DNA from: UBA4465 sp002292365 | GTDB taxonomy: Bacteria > Bacteroidota > Bacteroidia > Cytophagales > Cyclobacteriaceae | DNA: 64,000 bases | NCBI GenBank assembly: GCA_943788615.1 | Contig: CALSQY010000004.1 | Location: 186,001 to 250,000 of the forward strand | Reading direction: 5' to 3' | Shown: piece by piece, positions 9,574 through 18,183 of the stretch | How positions within the stretch are numbered: position 1 is the first letter of the stretch | Layout of the letters: each line of letters opens with the position of its first letter | Program-made: the position numbers and the translations under genes | Notes under the pieces: generated by a model | Told to the model about the DNA's origin: nothing | Seen by the model: only the letters and a program-made list of their open reading frames with translations | Databases searched by the model: none

Positions 9574-10368
9574 ATGAAGCAGTATCATGATTTGATGCAC
9601 CGTATTCTAAATGAAGGGGTGAGTAAAAAGGATAGAACCGGAACGGGAACTAAAAGTGTCTTTGGTCATCAAATGAGATTTGATCTTTCTCAGGGTTTTC
9701 CGTTATTGACTACAAAAAAAGTCCATACCAAATCAATTATTCACGAACTATTATGGTTTCTTATGGGCGATCAAAATATTAGATACCTAAAAGATAATGG
9801 GGTTTCTATTTGGGATGAGTGGGCCAATGCGAATGGTGATTTAGGGCCTGTATATGGGGTTCAATGGCGCAGTTGGTCTAAATCCGATGGATCGACCATA
9901 GATCAAATAAGTAATGTAGTTGATCAAATTAAAAAAAATCCAGACTCTCGAAGATTAATAGTAAGTGCATGGAACGTTGGAGAAGTTGAACAAATGGCTT
10001 TACCACCCTGTCACACGATGTTTCAGTTTTATATAGCTAAAGGTAAACTTTCTTGTCAGCTTTATCAGAGAAGTGCTGATGTCTTTTTGGGAGTTCCTTT
10101 CAATATAGCTTCTTACGCTTTACTTACCGTCATGATTGCTCAAGTCACACAACTAGGTTTGGGCGAATTCGTACACACTCTAGGTGATGCACACCTTTAC
10201 AATAACCATTTTGACCAAGCAAAATTACAATTATCAAGGTCTATCAGAAACCTTCCAGATGTCAAATTGAACCCGTTGGTTGATGACTTGTTCCAATTTA
10301 AATATGAAGATATAGAGATTCTCAATTATGATCCACATCCTAATATTAAAGCGGCAGTAGCGATTTAA
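9574..10368 (+). CDS. thyA: Thymidylate synthase
   Basis: Converts dUMP and methylene-tetrahydrofolate to dTMP and dihydrofolate. 264 residues, the same length as the E. coli enzyme, with the nucleophile at Cys146 in ALPPCHTMFQFY, the phosphate-binding Arg in DRTGTGTKSVFG, RRLIVSAWN and QRSADVFLGVPFNIASY. It is preceded by a roughly 200-base AT-rich spacer and followed by a hairpin with a T tract, so it is probably monocistronic. Dihydrofolate reductase, its common neighbour, is not next to it. Confidence 0.97.
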   Translation: MKQYHDLMHRILNEGVSKKDRTGTGTKSVFGHQMRFDLSQGFPLLTTKKVHTKSIIHELLWFLMGDQNIRYLKDNGVSIWDEWANANGDLGPVYGVQWRSWSKSDGSTIDQISNVVDQIKKNPDSRRLIVSAWNVGEVEQMALPPCHTMFQFYIAKGKLSCQLYQRSADVFLGVPFNIASYALLTVMIAQVTQLGLGEFVHTLGDAHLYNNHFDQAKLQLSRSIRNLPDVKLNPLVDDLFQFKYEDIEILNYDPHPNIKAAVAI

Positions 10369-10379
10369 TATTATTTTTT

Positions 10380-10405
10380 TTTAGATTTGCATCTAAATTT
10401 TTTTT
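10380..10405 (+). terminator. Probable rho-independent terminator after thyA
   Basis: TTTAGAT (10380-10386) pairs with ATCTAAA (10391-10397) over the loop TTGC and is followed by eight T. The stem is short and AT-rich, so the fold is weak, but position (12 bases after the thyA stop) and T tract fit a terminator. Confidence 0.45.
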
Positions 10406-10554
10406 AAGTAGAATGAGATGGTACATGATATTAAATTTTCTTTCTTACCCGTCTCAATAACTAAGCGTGCTGCTCAGATGAAATGGAAAAAGAAATAATT
10501 GATATGCTTATGGAATCGTATTTTTAACTTTTAGAAACATTAATTTTATTTTTA

Positions 10555-12033
10555 ATGGTCGGTAACATGCGTCATATTCATATTTCTTTATTTTCTTTTT
10601 TGATGCTTTTTTTTGGTCATTTTGTCAGCTCCCAAGAAGCATCTCGCCAGCTCAATCTTCAAGAATGCATCGATATCGCCTTAGAAAATAATTTGACGGT
10701 AAAAAGAAGTGCATTAAATGCAGAGCTTTCAAGGGTTTCGGTGCAAGAATCAAAAGCAAGTCTTTTACCTAGTTTAAACTTAGGTACAAATTATGGAAAT
10801 AATTGGGGACGATCAATTGATCCTACAACCAATTCCTTTATTGCCCAACAGATTAATACTTCGGGTTTATCTGGAAACTCAAGTTTAAACTTGTTTACTG
10901 GTGGACAGATTCATTTTTCTATCAAACAATCCCAGCTCAATCTATCTGCGGCTCAATATGATTTGGCAAGTACCAAAGACAATATTGCGATGAATATTGC
11001 CAATTTCTATTTGAATGTTATTTTTAATCAAGAATTATTGGAAAATGCGCTCCTTCAGCTGACTTCGACCCAACAGCAATTGAACCGTACAAAGCGCTTG
11101 GTGGCAGTAGGTTCTTTACCTAAAACTTCTGAATTGGCATTGATCAGTCAATTAGCTGGGGATCAAGTAACCTTGATCAATGCGCAGAATAGTCTTGCGT
11201 TGGCCGTTCTAAATTTAAAACAAGCTATGTTGATACCAGCATCAGAAGAAATTGAAATAGTCATTCCTGATATTGATGTTGAACAATTAATTACAGAAAA
11301 TCAAACAATTCAAGAAATCTATGATCATGCAATAGGTGTAAGACCTGAAATAAAAAGTGCTTATTTACGTGTGGAGTCGGCAAATGTAGGTTTGAAAATG
11401 TCGAAGGGTGCCTACTATCCTTCTCTGCGATTGAATGGAAACTTGTTTACCAACTATTCTGATATTGCTGATCAAGAGAGAATTATATATGATAATACGA
11501 CACCTGTGATCCAGGATGTTCCCATTGGTTTTTATCTCGATGGTGGCATGTTAGAAGTCCCTGTATATTCACGGATAACCTCTGGTACCATAATAGGTAC
11601 GGAATCTTTCAATCGGTCGAGACAATGGCGAGAAAATTTCAGTCAGTCTTTGAGTTTTAATTTGTCGATACCGGTCTTTAATAATCTTCGAACCAGTTCC
11701 AATGTGCAAAGGGCAAAAATACAGCTAAAACAGTCTGAAATTGCTGTTAAAGAGCAAACGAATCAACTTCGCCAAGCGATAGAATCCGCGTTTAATGAAA
11801 CCCAATCGAGCCAAAAAAGTTTTCTTGCTTCCAAAAAGCAAGTGGAAGCATTAGAAGAAACCTTGAGAATTATCGAAAGTCAATATAATTTAGGAGCGGC
11901 CAACTTTATCGAGTATCAAATAGCAAGTAATAATCTTTTTGCAGCAAAGTCTGATTTAGCTCGTTCAAAGTTTAATTATATTTTTAAACAGAAAATTCTA
12001 GATTTCTATCAAAACCGACCCTTAACTTTATAA
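10555..12033 (+). CDS. TolC-family outer-membrane efflux protein
   Basis: 492-residue outer-membrane channel component of a tripartite export system. A signal peptide (to about residue 28) is followed by LNLQECIDIALENNLTVKRS, the usual first-helix motif of TolC proteins, and two long coiled-coil-rich repeats. Near the end, ESQYNLGAANFIEYQIASNN is typical of the second repeat. The start could be the ATG at 10555 or 10567; both keep the signal peptide. It is followed after one base by a membrane-fusion protein, so the two are co-transcribed. No inner-membrane pump follows, which is unusual. Confidence 0.93.
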   Translation: MVGNMRHIHISLFSFLMLFFGHFVSSQEASRQLNLQECIDIALENNLTVKRSALNAELSRVSVQESKASLLPSLNLGTNYGNNWGRSIDPTTNSFIAQQINTSGLSGNSSLNLFTGGQIHFSIKQSQLNLSAAQYDLASTKDNIAMNIANFYLNVIFNQELLENALLQLTSTQQQLNRTKRLVAVGSLPKTSELALISQLAGDQVTLINAQNSLALAVLNLKQAMLIPASEEIEIVIPDIDVEQLITENQTIQEIYDHAIGVRPEIKSAYLRVESANVGLKMSKGAYYPSLRLNGNLFTNYSDIADQERIIYDNTTPVIQDVPIGFYLDGGMLEVPVYSRITSGTIIGTESFNRSRQWRENFSQSLSFNLSIPVFNNLRTSSNVQRAKIQLKQSEIAVKEQTNQLRQAIESAFNETQSSQKSFLASKKQVEALEETLRIIESQYNLGAANFIEYQIASNNLFAAKSDLARSKFNYIFKQKILDFYQNRPLTL

Positions 12034-12034
12034 C

Positions 12035-13447
12035 ATGAAAATTTCCAATCAAAAAAAGTCAAATAATAATAGGCTGATTATTATTTTATCCGTTCTAGTG
12101 GGTGCTTTATTGTTATTTGCCATTATTGGAAAATCATTGGGATGGGTGGGCAAGAAAAAGATGTTTGAAGTAGACATGGCAAAAGTCTCTTTTGAAACCA
12201 TTGTTGAAAAAGTAAGTGCTTCGGGTTTGGTTCGTCCAGTGATAGAAGTAAAAATAAGTCCCGAAGTGGCTGGAGAAATCATTGAGCTCCAGATCAAAGA
12301 GGGTGATTCTGTGAATTCAGGAGATTTATTGCTCAAGATCAGACCTGATAATTTCATATCATCTCTTGATCGATCTAAGGCCAATCTAAATCAGCAAAAA
12401 GCTAATTTGGCTGTGGCTAGAGCTAATTTGGCTCGGGCAGAAGCGGGTTTTTATCGATCCGAATTAGAATTTAACAGGCAAGCGCTTTTGCACAAAGAAG
12501 AAATGATTTCGGATTCCGAATATGAGTTGGCAGAAGCCAATTATAAAATAGCAACTCAAGATTTGGAATCAGCGAGGCAAACAGTTGAAGCGGCCATTTA
12601 CATCGTCAAAAGTTCACAAGCAACCGTTGATGAAGCTCAAGAGAATCTTATGTTAACTAATATTCGATCACCTATGACAGGTATTGTTTCTAAGTTAGAT
12701 GTAGAAAAAGGGGAGACCGTTGTGGGAACCAGTCAAATGCAAGGGACTGAAATGTTAAGAATTGCGGATTTAAATAATATGGAAGTAAGAGTAGATGTTA
12801 ATGAAAATGATATTATTAAAATAGCGATAGGGGATACTACCTTGATAGACGTTGATTCTTACTCCTATCTAAAAAAAGAATTTAAAGGAGTTGTTACGCA
12901 GATCGCCAATTCAGCTAAAGATAGAGTTTCCTCAGATGCAGTTACCGAGTTTGAGGTGAGAATTAGAATATTGAATGATTCTTATCAAGATTTACTCGAA
13001 GAGATGGATATCATTTATCCTTTTAGACCCGGAATGACTGCGAGTGTAGAAATTATCACTATGACCAAGCAGAATATTCTCACGGTTCCTTTATCTGCCG
13101 TAACGACACGAAAAGAGATAAAGGGAGGTTCTTTTGGGTCAAAAGATGGAGATGCTTCCTATGATAAGAGGTCTCAAGATCAGGAAGATGAAATTCAATC
13201 TGATGACGAAATTCTTGAAGAAATAGTTTTTGTTCATTCAGAAGGAAAAGTTAAGAAAGTCAAAGTACAGACCGGAATTAGTGATTTTGAAAACATCGAA
13301 ATAATTTCAGGATTAGCTGCAGATGACCAAATCGTCACGGGTCCCTTTTTATTGGTTTCCAAACGGTTAAAAGATGAAAGCGCAGTAGTTCTCAGAGAGA
13401 AAGATCGCACAGATCAAAATGAAGATGAAGAGGATGCTAATGATTAA
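12035..13447 (+). CDS. Periplasmic adaptor (membrane-fusion) protein, MacA/HlyD-like
   Basis: 470-residue adaptor with an N-terminal membrane anchor (about residues 14-33), a split biotinyl-lipoyl domain (ASGLVRPVIEVKISPEVAGE and MTGIVSKLDVEKGETV), a long alpha-hairpin between them and a beta-barrel domain (RVDVNENDIIKIAIGD). The C-terminal part holds an unusual acidic insertion (about residues 370-395, rich in Asp, Glu, Ser and Gln) and a very acidic tail. It connects the TolC partner upstream to an inner-membrane pump, usually MacB-type in such pairs, but none lies beside it. Its end overlaps the convergent maf gene by 11 bases. Confidence 0.92.
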   Translation: MKISNQKKSNNNRLIIILSVLVGALLLFAIIGKSLGWVGKKKMFEVDMAKVSFETIVEKVSASGLVRPVIEVKISPEVAGEIIELQIKEGDSVNSGDLLLKIRPDNFISSLDRSKANLNQQKANLAVARANLARAEAGFYRSELEFNRQALLHKEEMISDSEYELAEANYKIATQDLESARQTVEAAIYIVKSSQATVDEAQENLMLTNIRSPMTGIVSKLDVEKGETVVGTSQMQGTEMLRIADLNNMEVRVDVNENDIIKIAIGDTTLIDVDSYSYLKKEFKGVVTQIANSAKDRVSSDAVTEFEVRIRILNDSYQDLLEEMDIIYPFRPGMTASVEIITMTKQNILTVPLSAVTTRKEIKGGSFGSKDGDASYDKRSQDQEDEIQSDDEILEEIVFVHSEGKVKKVKVQTGISDFENIEIISGLAADDQIVTGPFLLVSKRLKDESAVVLREKDRTDQNEDEEDAND

Positions 13448-14021
13448 ATGGTAGGATAGAAAATTTGTCTTTTAGAGCTTGACAAAGTTGTTGAATCGGT
13501 AATCCTACCACATTATAATAGCAGCCTTTGATGCTTGTCACTGCGATCATCCCTATCCATTCTTGGATACCATAGCCTCCCGCTTTGTCAAAAGGCTTAA
13601 AAGTATCAATATAAAAATAAATTTCCCCTGGAGACAGTATTTTAAAGGAGACTTCTGTGGTCGAAGAAAATGAAACTTGCTGACTAGAATTTGAAATACA
13701 AACACCCGTAACCACCTGATGGGTTTGACCCGACAAACTTTCGAGCATGCTTTTTGCCTCTTCAAAATGATCAGGTTTTCCCAAAATTTCGTCTTCTAAG
13801 ACCACGGTAGTGTCAGCAGTGATAATGGTTTCATTGTTAAAAATCTTTTGATGATATTTGTTTTTTTGTACGGCAATGAATTCTGCAACCTTATTTTTAC
13901 TCATTTCAAGTGGGTAAGATTCATCAATTTCAACTGATTTTACTTCAATTTTGTAGTTTGCTGCCCTGAGAATTTGTTTTCTTCTTGGTGATTGGGAGCA
14001 TAAGGTCAAATGGGCAGTCAT
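13437..14021 (-). CDS. maf: Maf-family nucleotide pyrophosphatase (septum-associated)
   Basis: House-cleaning nucleoside triphosphate pyrophosphatase of the Maf/HAM1-like fold. The N-terminal signature is LCSQSPRRKQIL, followed by ESYP, ITADTTVVLEDEILGKP with the catalytic Asp, and SGQTHQVVTGV. The DKAGGYGIQEWIG box matches the C-terminal family motif, and 194 residues is the normal length. Substrates are likely dTTP/UTP or m7GTP depending on subfamily, which I cannot assign. Its 3' end overlaps the adaptor gene tail to tail. Confidence 0.94.
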   Translation of the reverse strand: MTAHLTLCSQSPRRKQILRAANYKIEVKSVEIDESYPLEMSKNKVAEFIAVQKNKYHQKIFNNETIITADTTVVLEDEILGKPDHFEEAKSMLESLSGQTHQVVTGVCISNSSQQVSFSSTTEVSFKILSPGEIYFYIDTFKPFDKAGGYGIQEWIGMIAVTSIKGCYYNVVGLPIQQLCQALKDKFSILPFNH

Positions 14022-14088
14022 AATATTGATATTATAAATAAAAAGTTCGGTTTAGAGGGATTTAGAGTCATTTTCGAATCCTATTTCA

Positions 14089-15559
14089 CTAGGTTGAAGA
14101 TTTATGATGATCGATTTTTGGCTTGATCTCTTGCTTCTTTGATTGATCTTTTAAAAATGTCAAAACAGCTATTGAAGCGGCTATTTTTTCTTCTTTATTT
14201 AAATGTGCTTTGAGTTGTTCTGAAGAAAAATACTTTTCAACAAAATAGGTATTGTAGTGCCCACTTATAAATTCGGGATGTTGAAGGGTGAATTTACAGA
14301 ACCCGAGCATGGTCTCAATACTAGAAATTTTATATTCATCTATCCCTTTGATCATTCTCCGTCTGGCTTCTTCCCGATTTTTACCATTAGTGATTAATTC
14401 GGCCATATTGAATGGGTATATTCATGCCTTGTTCAAATCCATCATCTTCACGGATACCTAGCCCTTTAGGAACCTTATAAGTAGTCAAGGTACCTAAATC
14501 TGGAAGAAAATTATTTGTGGGATCTTCAGCGAAAATGCGTATCTCTATACTGCGGCCTAGGATCGAGAGTGTTTCTTTGCTTAGCGAGAGTTTTTTGCCA
14601 TTGGCAATAATAATTTGCTCTTTTACCAAATCAATACCCGTAATTTCCTCAGTTACGGGATGCTCAAAATGGAGCAGTGTATTCATCTCAAAAAAATAAA
14701 AATTAAACTGATCATCAGCGATTAACTCTGCTGTACCCACTCCTGTATATTCACATGATTTTGCGACTTTAATGGCTAAATCCTGGATTTCTTCACGTTT
14801 TCCAGGGGGAAAAAGGGTACATGGGGCTTCTTCTATTACTTTTTGGTTTCTGCGTTGAATACTACAGTCACATTCGAATAATGTAACATAATTACCATCA
14901 TAATCACTCACTATTTGAACCTCAATATGTTTAGGTGTTTTAATAAATTTTTCAAGAAAAACTTGATCATTTCCAAATGCGTTTTTAATCTCACTCATGG
15001 CTATTTTCATTTCTTTATCAAAATGATTGCTATCTCGAACTATTCGCATCTCTTTGCCTCCTCCTCCGGCACTGGTTTTAATCATCACAGGATATTTGAT
15101 TTTCTCGGCTATTTTGATGGCTTTTCCTACATCTGAAATGGCGAAATCGTTACCAGGCACTAAGGGTACACCAAGCTCTTTTACTTTTTTCTTTGCTGAA
15201 AGTTTATCCCCCATGATATGAATGGACTGGGCCTTAGGGCCAATAAAGATGAGACCTTCAGAGACACACCGCTCAGCAAAATCTGCATTTTCAGATAAAA
15301 ACCCATAACGTGGGTGAATGGTATCTGCACCCGAAATGCTACAAGCTTTAATGATTTTATCTATGTCTAAAAATGATTCCGCAGAGGTACTTCCACCAAT
15401 TCCAACTGCTTCTTTGGCCAGTAAGACATGGGGAGATTGGGTATCTACACCACTGTATATACTGACTGTACTTATATCTATTTCATGCGCTGACCTAATA
15501 ATTCTCACCGCTACTTTATCTCGGTTGGTAATCAGTATTTTGGTAATTTTTTCTATCAT
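14089..15559 (-). pseudogene. Biotin carboxylase / acyl-CoA carboxylase alpha chain, frameshifted and missing key residues
   Basis: Remnant of an acetyl-/propionyl-CoA carboxylase biotin carboxylase subunit. The first frame (15559 to 14387) covers the N-terminal and ATP-grasp domains and stops just after GMNIPIQY. Homologues continue there as YDPMIxxLI, and that sequence resumes in another frame as MAELITNGKNREEARRRM (14406 to 14089). A deletion of about 8-11 bases (2 mod 3) explains this. Normally invariant positions have also changed: HPRYGFLSEN for HPGYGFLSEN, GGGGKEM for GGGGKGM, ECDCS for ERDCS, RRNQK for RRHQK, and MNTLLHFEH for MNTRxQVEH, which loses a catalytic Arg. No BCCP or carboxyltransferase gene is adjacent. 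The start is placed at MIEKITKILI. A sequencing error alone would not explain the substitutions. Confidence 0.85.
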
Positions 15560-15615
15560 GGCCTGTTTATATGATTTTAGGATAATAGTTGTCACTAAAA
15601 TATATCAATCTGTAA

Positions 15616-15645
15616 TTTGTACAGAGACAATTTGTATTAACTTTG
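15616..15645 (+). promoter_or_regulatory. Bacteroidota-type promoter of the serine palmitoyltransferase-like gene
   Basis: TTTG at 15616-15619 and TAACTTTG at 15638-15645, separated by 18 bases, match the Bacteroidota consensus (TTTG at -33, TAnnTTTG at -7). Transcription would begin a few bases after 15645. This places the open frame's first possible start (TTG at 15643) inside the promoter and supports the ATG at 15673 as the true start. Confidence 0.65.
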
Positions 15646-15672
15646 CGAAATATTTATGTCGTAGAAGATAGT

Positions 15673-16938
15673 ATGGATTTATTTGAAAAATTATTAAAAG
15701 ATAGAGGACATTTAGGTAGCCACTCGCATGTAGACGATAATTATTACATGTTTCCCAAATTAGAAGGGGAGATAGCACCTAGAATGATGTTTAAGGGCAA
15801 GGAGATGCTGACTTGGAGCTTAAATAATTATTTGGGTTTAGCCAACCACCCTGAGGTAAGAAAGGCAGATGCACAGGCTGCGGCAAATTGGGGACTTGGG
15901 TATCCTATGGGAGCCCGCATGATGACGGGAAATTCTGATCATCATGAGCAGCTCGAGCAAGAACTAGCTACGTTTGTCGGAAAAGAGACGGGTATGTTGC
16001 TCAATTTTGGTTACCAAGGAATTATGTCTGTGATAGATGCACTGGTCGACCGAAAAGATGTTATTGTTTATGATGCAGAGGCACATGCCTGCATCATAGA
16101 TGGTCTTAGACTCCACATGGGTAAACGTTTCGTATATCCTCATAATGACATTTACAATCTAGAGACTCAACTAAGGCGGGCTGAAAAGCTTACCAGGGAG
16201 TCTGGTGGTGGTATTCTCGTTATAACAGAAGGTGTTTTTGGGATGTCTGGTAATATGGGAGATTTGAAGTCTATCATTGGCTTAAAAGATAAGTTTAATT
16301 TCCGGTTACTGGTGGATGATGCCCATGGTTTTGGGACGATGGGTGCGACTGGTGCTGGAGCGGGTGAAGAACAAAATTCACAACGAGGAATTGATATTTA
16401 TTTTTCAACATTTGCTAAATCAATGGCGAGTATAGGTGCATTTATAGCTGGGGATTTTAATATTATTGATCATTTAAAATACAATATTCGATCTCAAATT
16501 TTCGCCAAAACATTGCCTATGCCATTGGTTATTGGTAATTTAAAAAGACTTGAGTTACTCAGATTTAATCCAGGATTGAAAGATCAGTTGTGGGTCATTG
16601 TCAATGCAATTCAAAGTGGATTGAAAGAGAAAGGTTTTAATATAGGAAGTACTCAGTCACCTGTGACTCCCGTTCTTTTAAATGGTACAACCTACGAAGC
16701 TATGAATATGGTGAGAGATTTGAGAAATGAATACAGCATCTTTTGTTCTGTTATTGCCTACCCTGTAGTGCCTAAGGGGATTATTATGCTTAGAATTATA
16801 CCTACAGCGGTTCATACTTTAGAAGATGTATCACAAACCATATCGGCATTTGAAAAGGTTAAAATAAAATTAGATGCTGGTTTTTATGCCTCTCAAGGTG
16901 AAAAAGCAGCTATTTTGGCTAAAAAGGAAGGATTATGA
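15673..16938 (+). CDS. Serine palmitoyltransferase-like PLP enzyme (alpha-oxoamine synthase)
   Basis: Pyridoxal-phosphate enzyme of the alpha-oxoamine synthase family, which joins an amino acid to an acyl-CoA. About 421 residues. Motifs: WSLNNYLGLANHPEV, GARMMTGNSDHHEQLE, the pyrimidine/PLP box LLVDDAHGFGTMG, and the Schiff-base Lys in YFSTFAKSMASIG (about residue 247). In Bacteroidota the closest common role is serine palmitoyltransferase, the first step of sphingolipid synthesis, but 2-amino-3-ketobutyrate ligase and 8-amino-7-oxononanoate synthase share the fold. The absence of biotin or threonine-catabolism neighbours favours the first role. The gene is alone behind its own promoter. Confidence 0.85.
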   Translation: MDLFEKLLKDRGHLGSHSHVDDNYYMFPKLEGEIAPRMMFKGKEMLTWSLNNYLGLANHPEVRKADAQAAANWGLGYPMGARMMTGNSDHHEQLEQELATFVGKETGMLLNFGYQGIMSVIDALVDRKDVIVYDAEAHACIIDGLRLHMGKRFVYPHNDIYNLETQLRRAEKLTRESGGGILVITEGVFGMSGNMGDLKSIIGLKDKFNFRLLVDDAHGFGTMGATGAGAGEEQNSQRGIDIYFSTFAKSMASIGAFIAGDFNIIDHLKYNIRSQIFAKTLPMPLVIGNLKRLELLRFNPGLKDQLWVIVNAIQSGLKEKGFNIGSTQSPVTPVLLNGTTYEAMNMVRDLRNEYSIFCSVIAYPVVPKGIIMLRIIPTAVHTLEDVSQTISAFEKVKIKLDAGFYASQGEKAAILAKKEGL

Positions 16939-17022
16939 CTAAAAAATTAGTTTTTATGGATTAATTTTTTTTATTTAGTATTAAAAATAATTATAATATT
17001 CACCGTTTAAATACTGATAACA

Positions 17023-17196
17023 ATGAAAAGATTTAACCAACTCAAAGAACTGGTAGATGCTCTAGAAGGAGACTTCGAAAAATTTTATGACAAAGGGAAT
17101 AACGCTGCAGGAACTAGAGTAAGAAAAGGGATGCAGGAAATGAAGAATTTGGCACAAGAAATTAGAATAGAAGTTCAGAGTAAGAAAAATTCTTAG
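17023..17196 (+). CDS. Histone H1-like small basic protein of Bacteroidota
   Basis: 57-residue protein beginning MKRFNQLKELVDALEGDF and continuing EKFYDKGNNAAGTRVRKGMQ, then a basic helix ending KKNS. The FYDKGN..AGTRVRKGMQ pattern is that of the short histone H1-like proteins conserved across Bacteroidota. A DNA-binding or nucleoid role is assumed from that family, not shown. An AT-rich leader precedes it and a strong terminator follows, so it is a single-gene unit. Confidence 0.85.
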   Translation: MKRFNQLKELVDALEGDFEKFYDKGNNAAGTRVRKGMQEMKNLAQEIRIEVQSKKNS

Positions 17197-17222
17197 GTAA
17201 TTCTATTTTAAACTTATAGTTT

Positions 17223-17257
17223 AAAAAAAGGATCGGTTCATTCTGATCCTTTTTTTG
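17223..17257 (+). terminator. Rho-independent terminator after the H1-like gene
   Basis: A run of seven A plus GGATC (17223-17234) pairs with GATCC plus a T run (17245-17256) around a 10-base loop. It lies 26 bases after the stop and works best on the plus strand. Confidence 0.8.
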
Positions 17258-17332
17258 TGCTTTAGAAAAAAGGAAAAAAACATAAAAAGATTTTAAATAT
17301 TATCTTAAAAAAAATATAAAAGTTGAGCTTTT

Positions 17333-17809
17333 ATGAAAAGACTTAGTTCAAATATCCTTTTGTTTTTTTTGACTTTGCTCATTTATCAATGTAATGATAC
17401 TTCTACAAATAGAAAAAACATACTAAATATTAATCAAAAGCTTTTGTCTACGAAGAGTTATACCTTTCAGAATTTCACTTTCAATACGCCCAAAGGTTGG
17501 GTTTTAATGAATCCTAAAGATTCTATCAATTTAGTTTTTTTATCACCAATTGATTCAAGCATGATGTTGGTAAATATTACCAATAAATTTGATCCTTCTC
17601 ATTTTTTAAAACCTCAGTATGCAGAATTTACAAATAATGAAATAAAATTTCAACAAAATGTTTATCAAAACTCCAAGGCTGTTGTTTTTGATATAAAAGT
17701 ACAGAATAACGATGATTCTCTCAGTTTATATTTCGCAGTCCCAAGACTGCGTATGGAAGAAAATGTAGGTAATATTGAATCATCTATAGGATCGATTCGT
17801 TTAAATTAA
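17333..17809 (+). CDS. Predicted lipoprotein of unknown function
   Basis: 158 residues with a lipoprotein-type signal peptide: basic start, hydrophobic core (residues 7-18) and the Cys in LIYQC at about residue 20. The mature part contains a region reading FNFNTPKGW-like (NFTFNTPKGWVLMNP) and a C-terminal GNIESSIGSIRLN, resembling small envelope proteins with a compact beta fold. No catalytic motif was found. It stands between two terminator or promoter signals and has no obvious partner. Confidence 0.65.
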   Translation: MKRLSSNILLFFLTLLIYQCNDTSTNRKNILNINQKLLSTKSYTFQNFTFNTPKGWVLMNPKDSINLVFLSPIDSSMMLVNITNKFDPSHFLKPQYAEFTNNEIKFQQNVYQNSKAVVFDIKVQNNDDSLSLYFAVPRLRMEENVGNIESSIGSIRLN

Positions 17810-17820
17810 ATATAAAATTA

Positions 17821-17851
17821 TTGTTGAGGAAACATTTTTTTTATACATTTA
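17821..17851 (+). promoter_or_regulatory. Candidate promoter of the Bor-like gene
   Basis: TTG at 17821-17823 and TACATTTA at 17844-17851 are 20 bases apart; the second box matches TAnnTTTG at 7 of 8 positions. It ends 27 bases before the ATG. In so AT-rich a spacer chance matches are possible. Confidence 0.4.
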
Positions 17852-17878
17852 ATAATAAATTAAAATAAATTAGAAATT

Positions 17879-18175
17879 ATGAAAAAAATATTGTCAACAC
17901 TTTCAATTTTAATTCTTATGACTTTTGCATTGTCTTCATGTTATGTAATGAATCATACAGTAGGAGATGGAGCAAAGGGCAATACTGAAGTTGTACAACG
18001 TCAATGGTATGTACTTTGGGGGTTAGTTCCTTTAAATGATGTGAGTACAGCTTCAATGGCAGGTGGTGCCGAAGATTACAACATTGAAGTAAAGCAGAGT
18101 TTTGTAGATATGATCATTGGAGGCTTTACAGGTGTTGTAACCATAGCCCCTCGAACGGTAACAGTTACGAAGTAA
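17879..18175 (+). CDS. Bor-like lipoprotein
   Basis: 98-residue lipoprotein with a signal peptide ending in the lipobox LSSC and a mature sequence starting YVMNHTVGDG. The RQWYVLWGLVPLND segment followed by a GG-containing strand matches the Bor family of small lipoproteins (named after phage lambda Bor), common in Bacteroidota. Lambda Bor is linked to serum resistance in E. coli; that role is not implied here. Expressed alone, probably from the promoter just upstream, and ended by a bidirectional terminator shared with dapA. Confidence 0.75.
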   Translation: MKKILSTLSILILMTFALSSCYVMNHTVGDGAKGNTEVVQRQWYVLWGLVPLNDVSTASMAGGAEDYNIEVKQSFVDMIIGGFTGVVTIAPRTVTVTK

Positions 18176-18183
18176 ATATACTT

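Noticed and set aside
10418..10498. 26-codon plus-strand open frame after the thyA terminator
   Set aside because: Short, no similarity, and not in an expected position; it is not a dihydrofolate reductase fragment.
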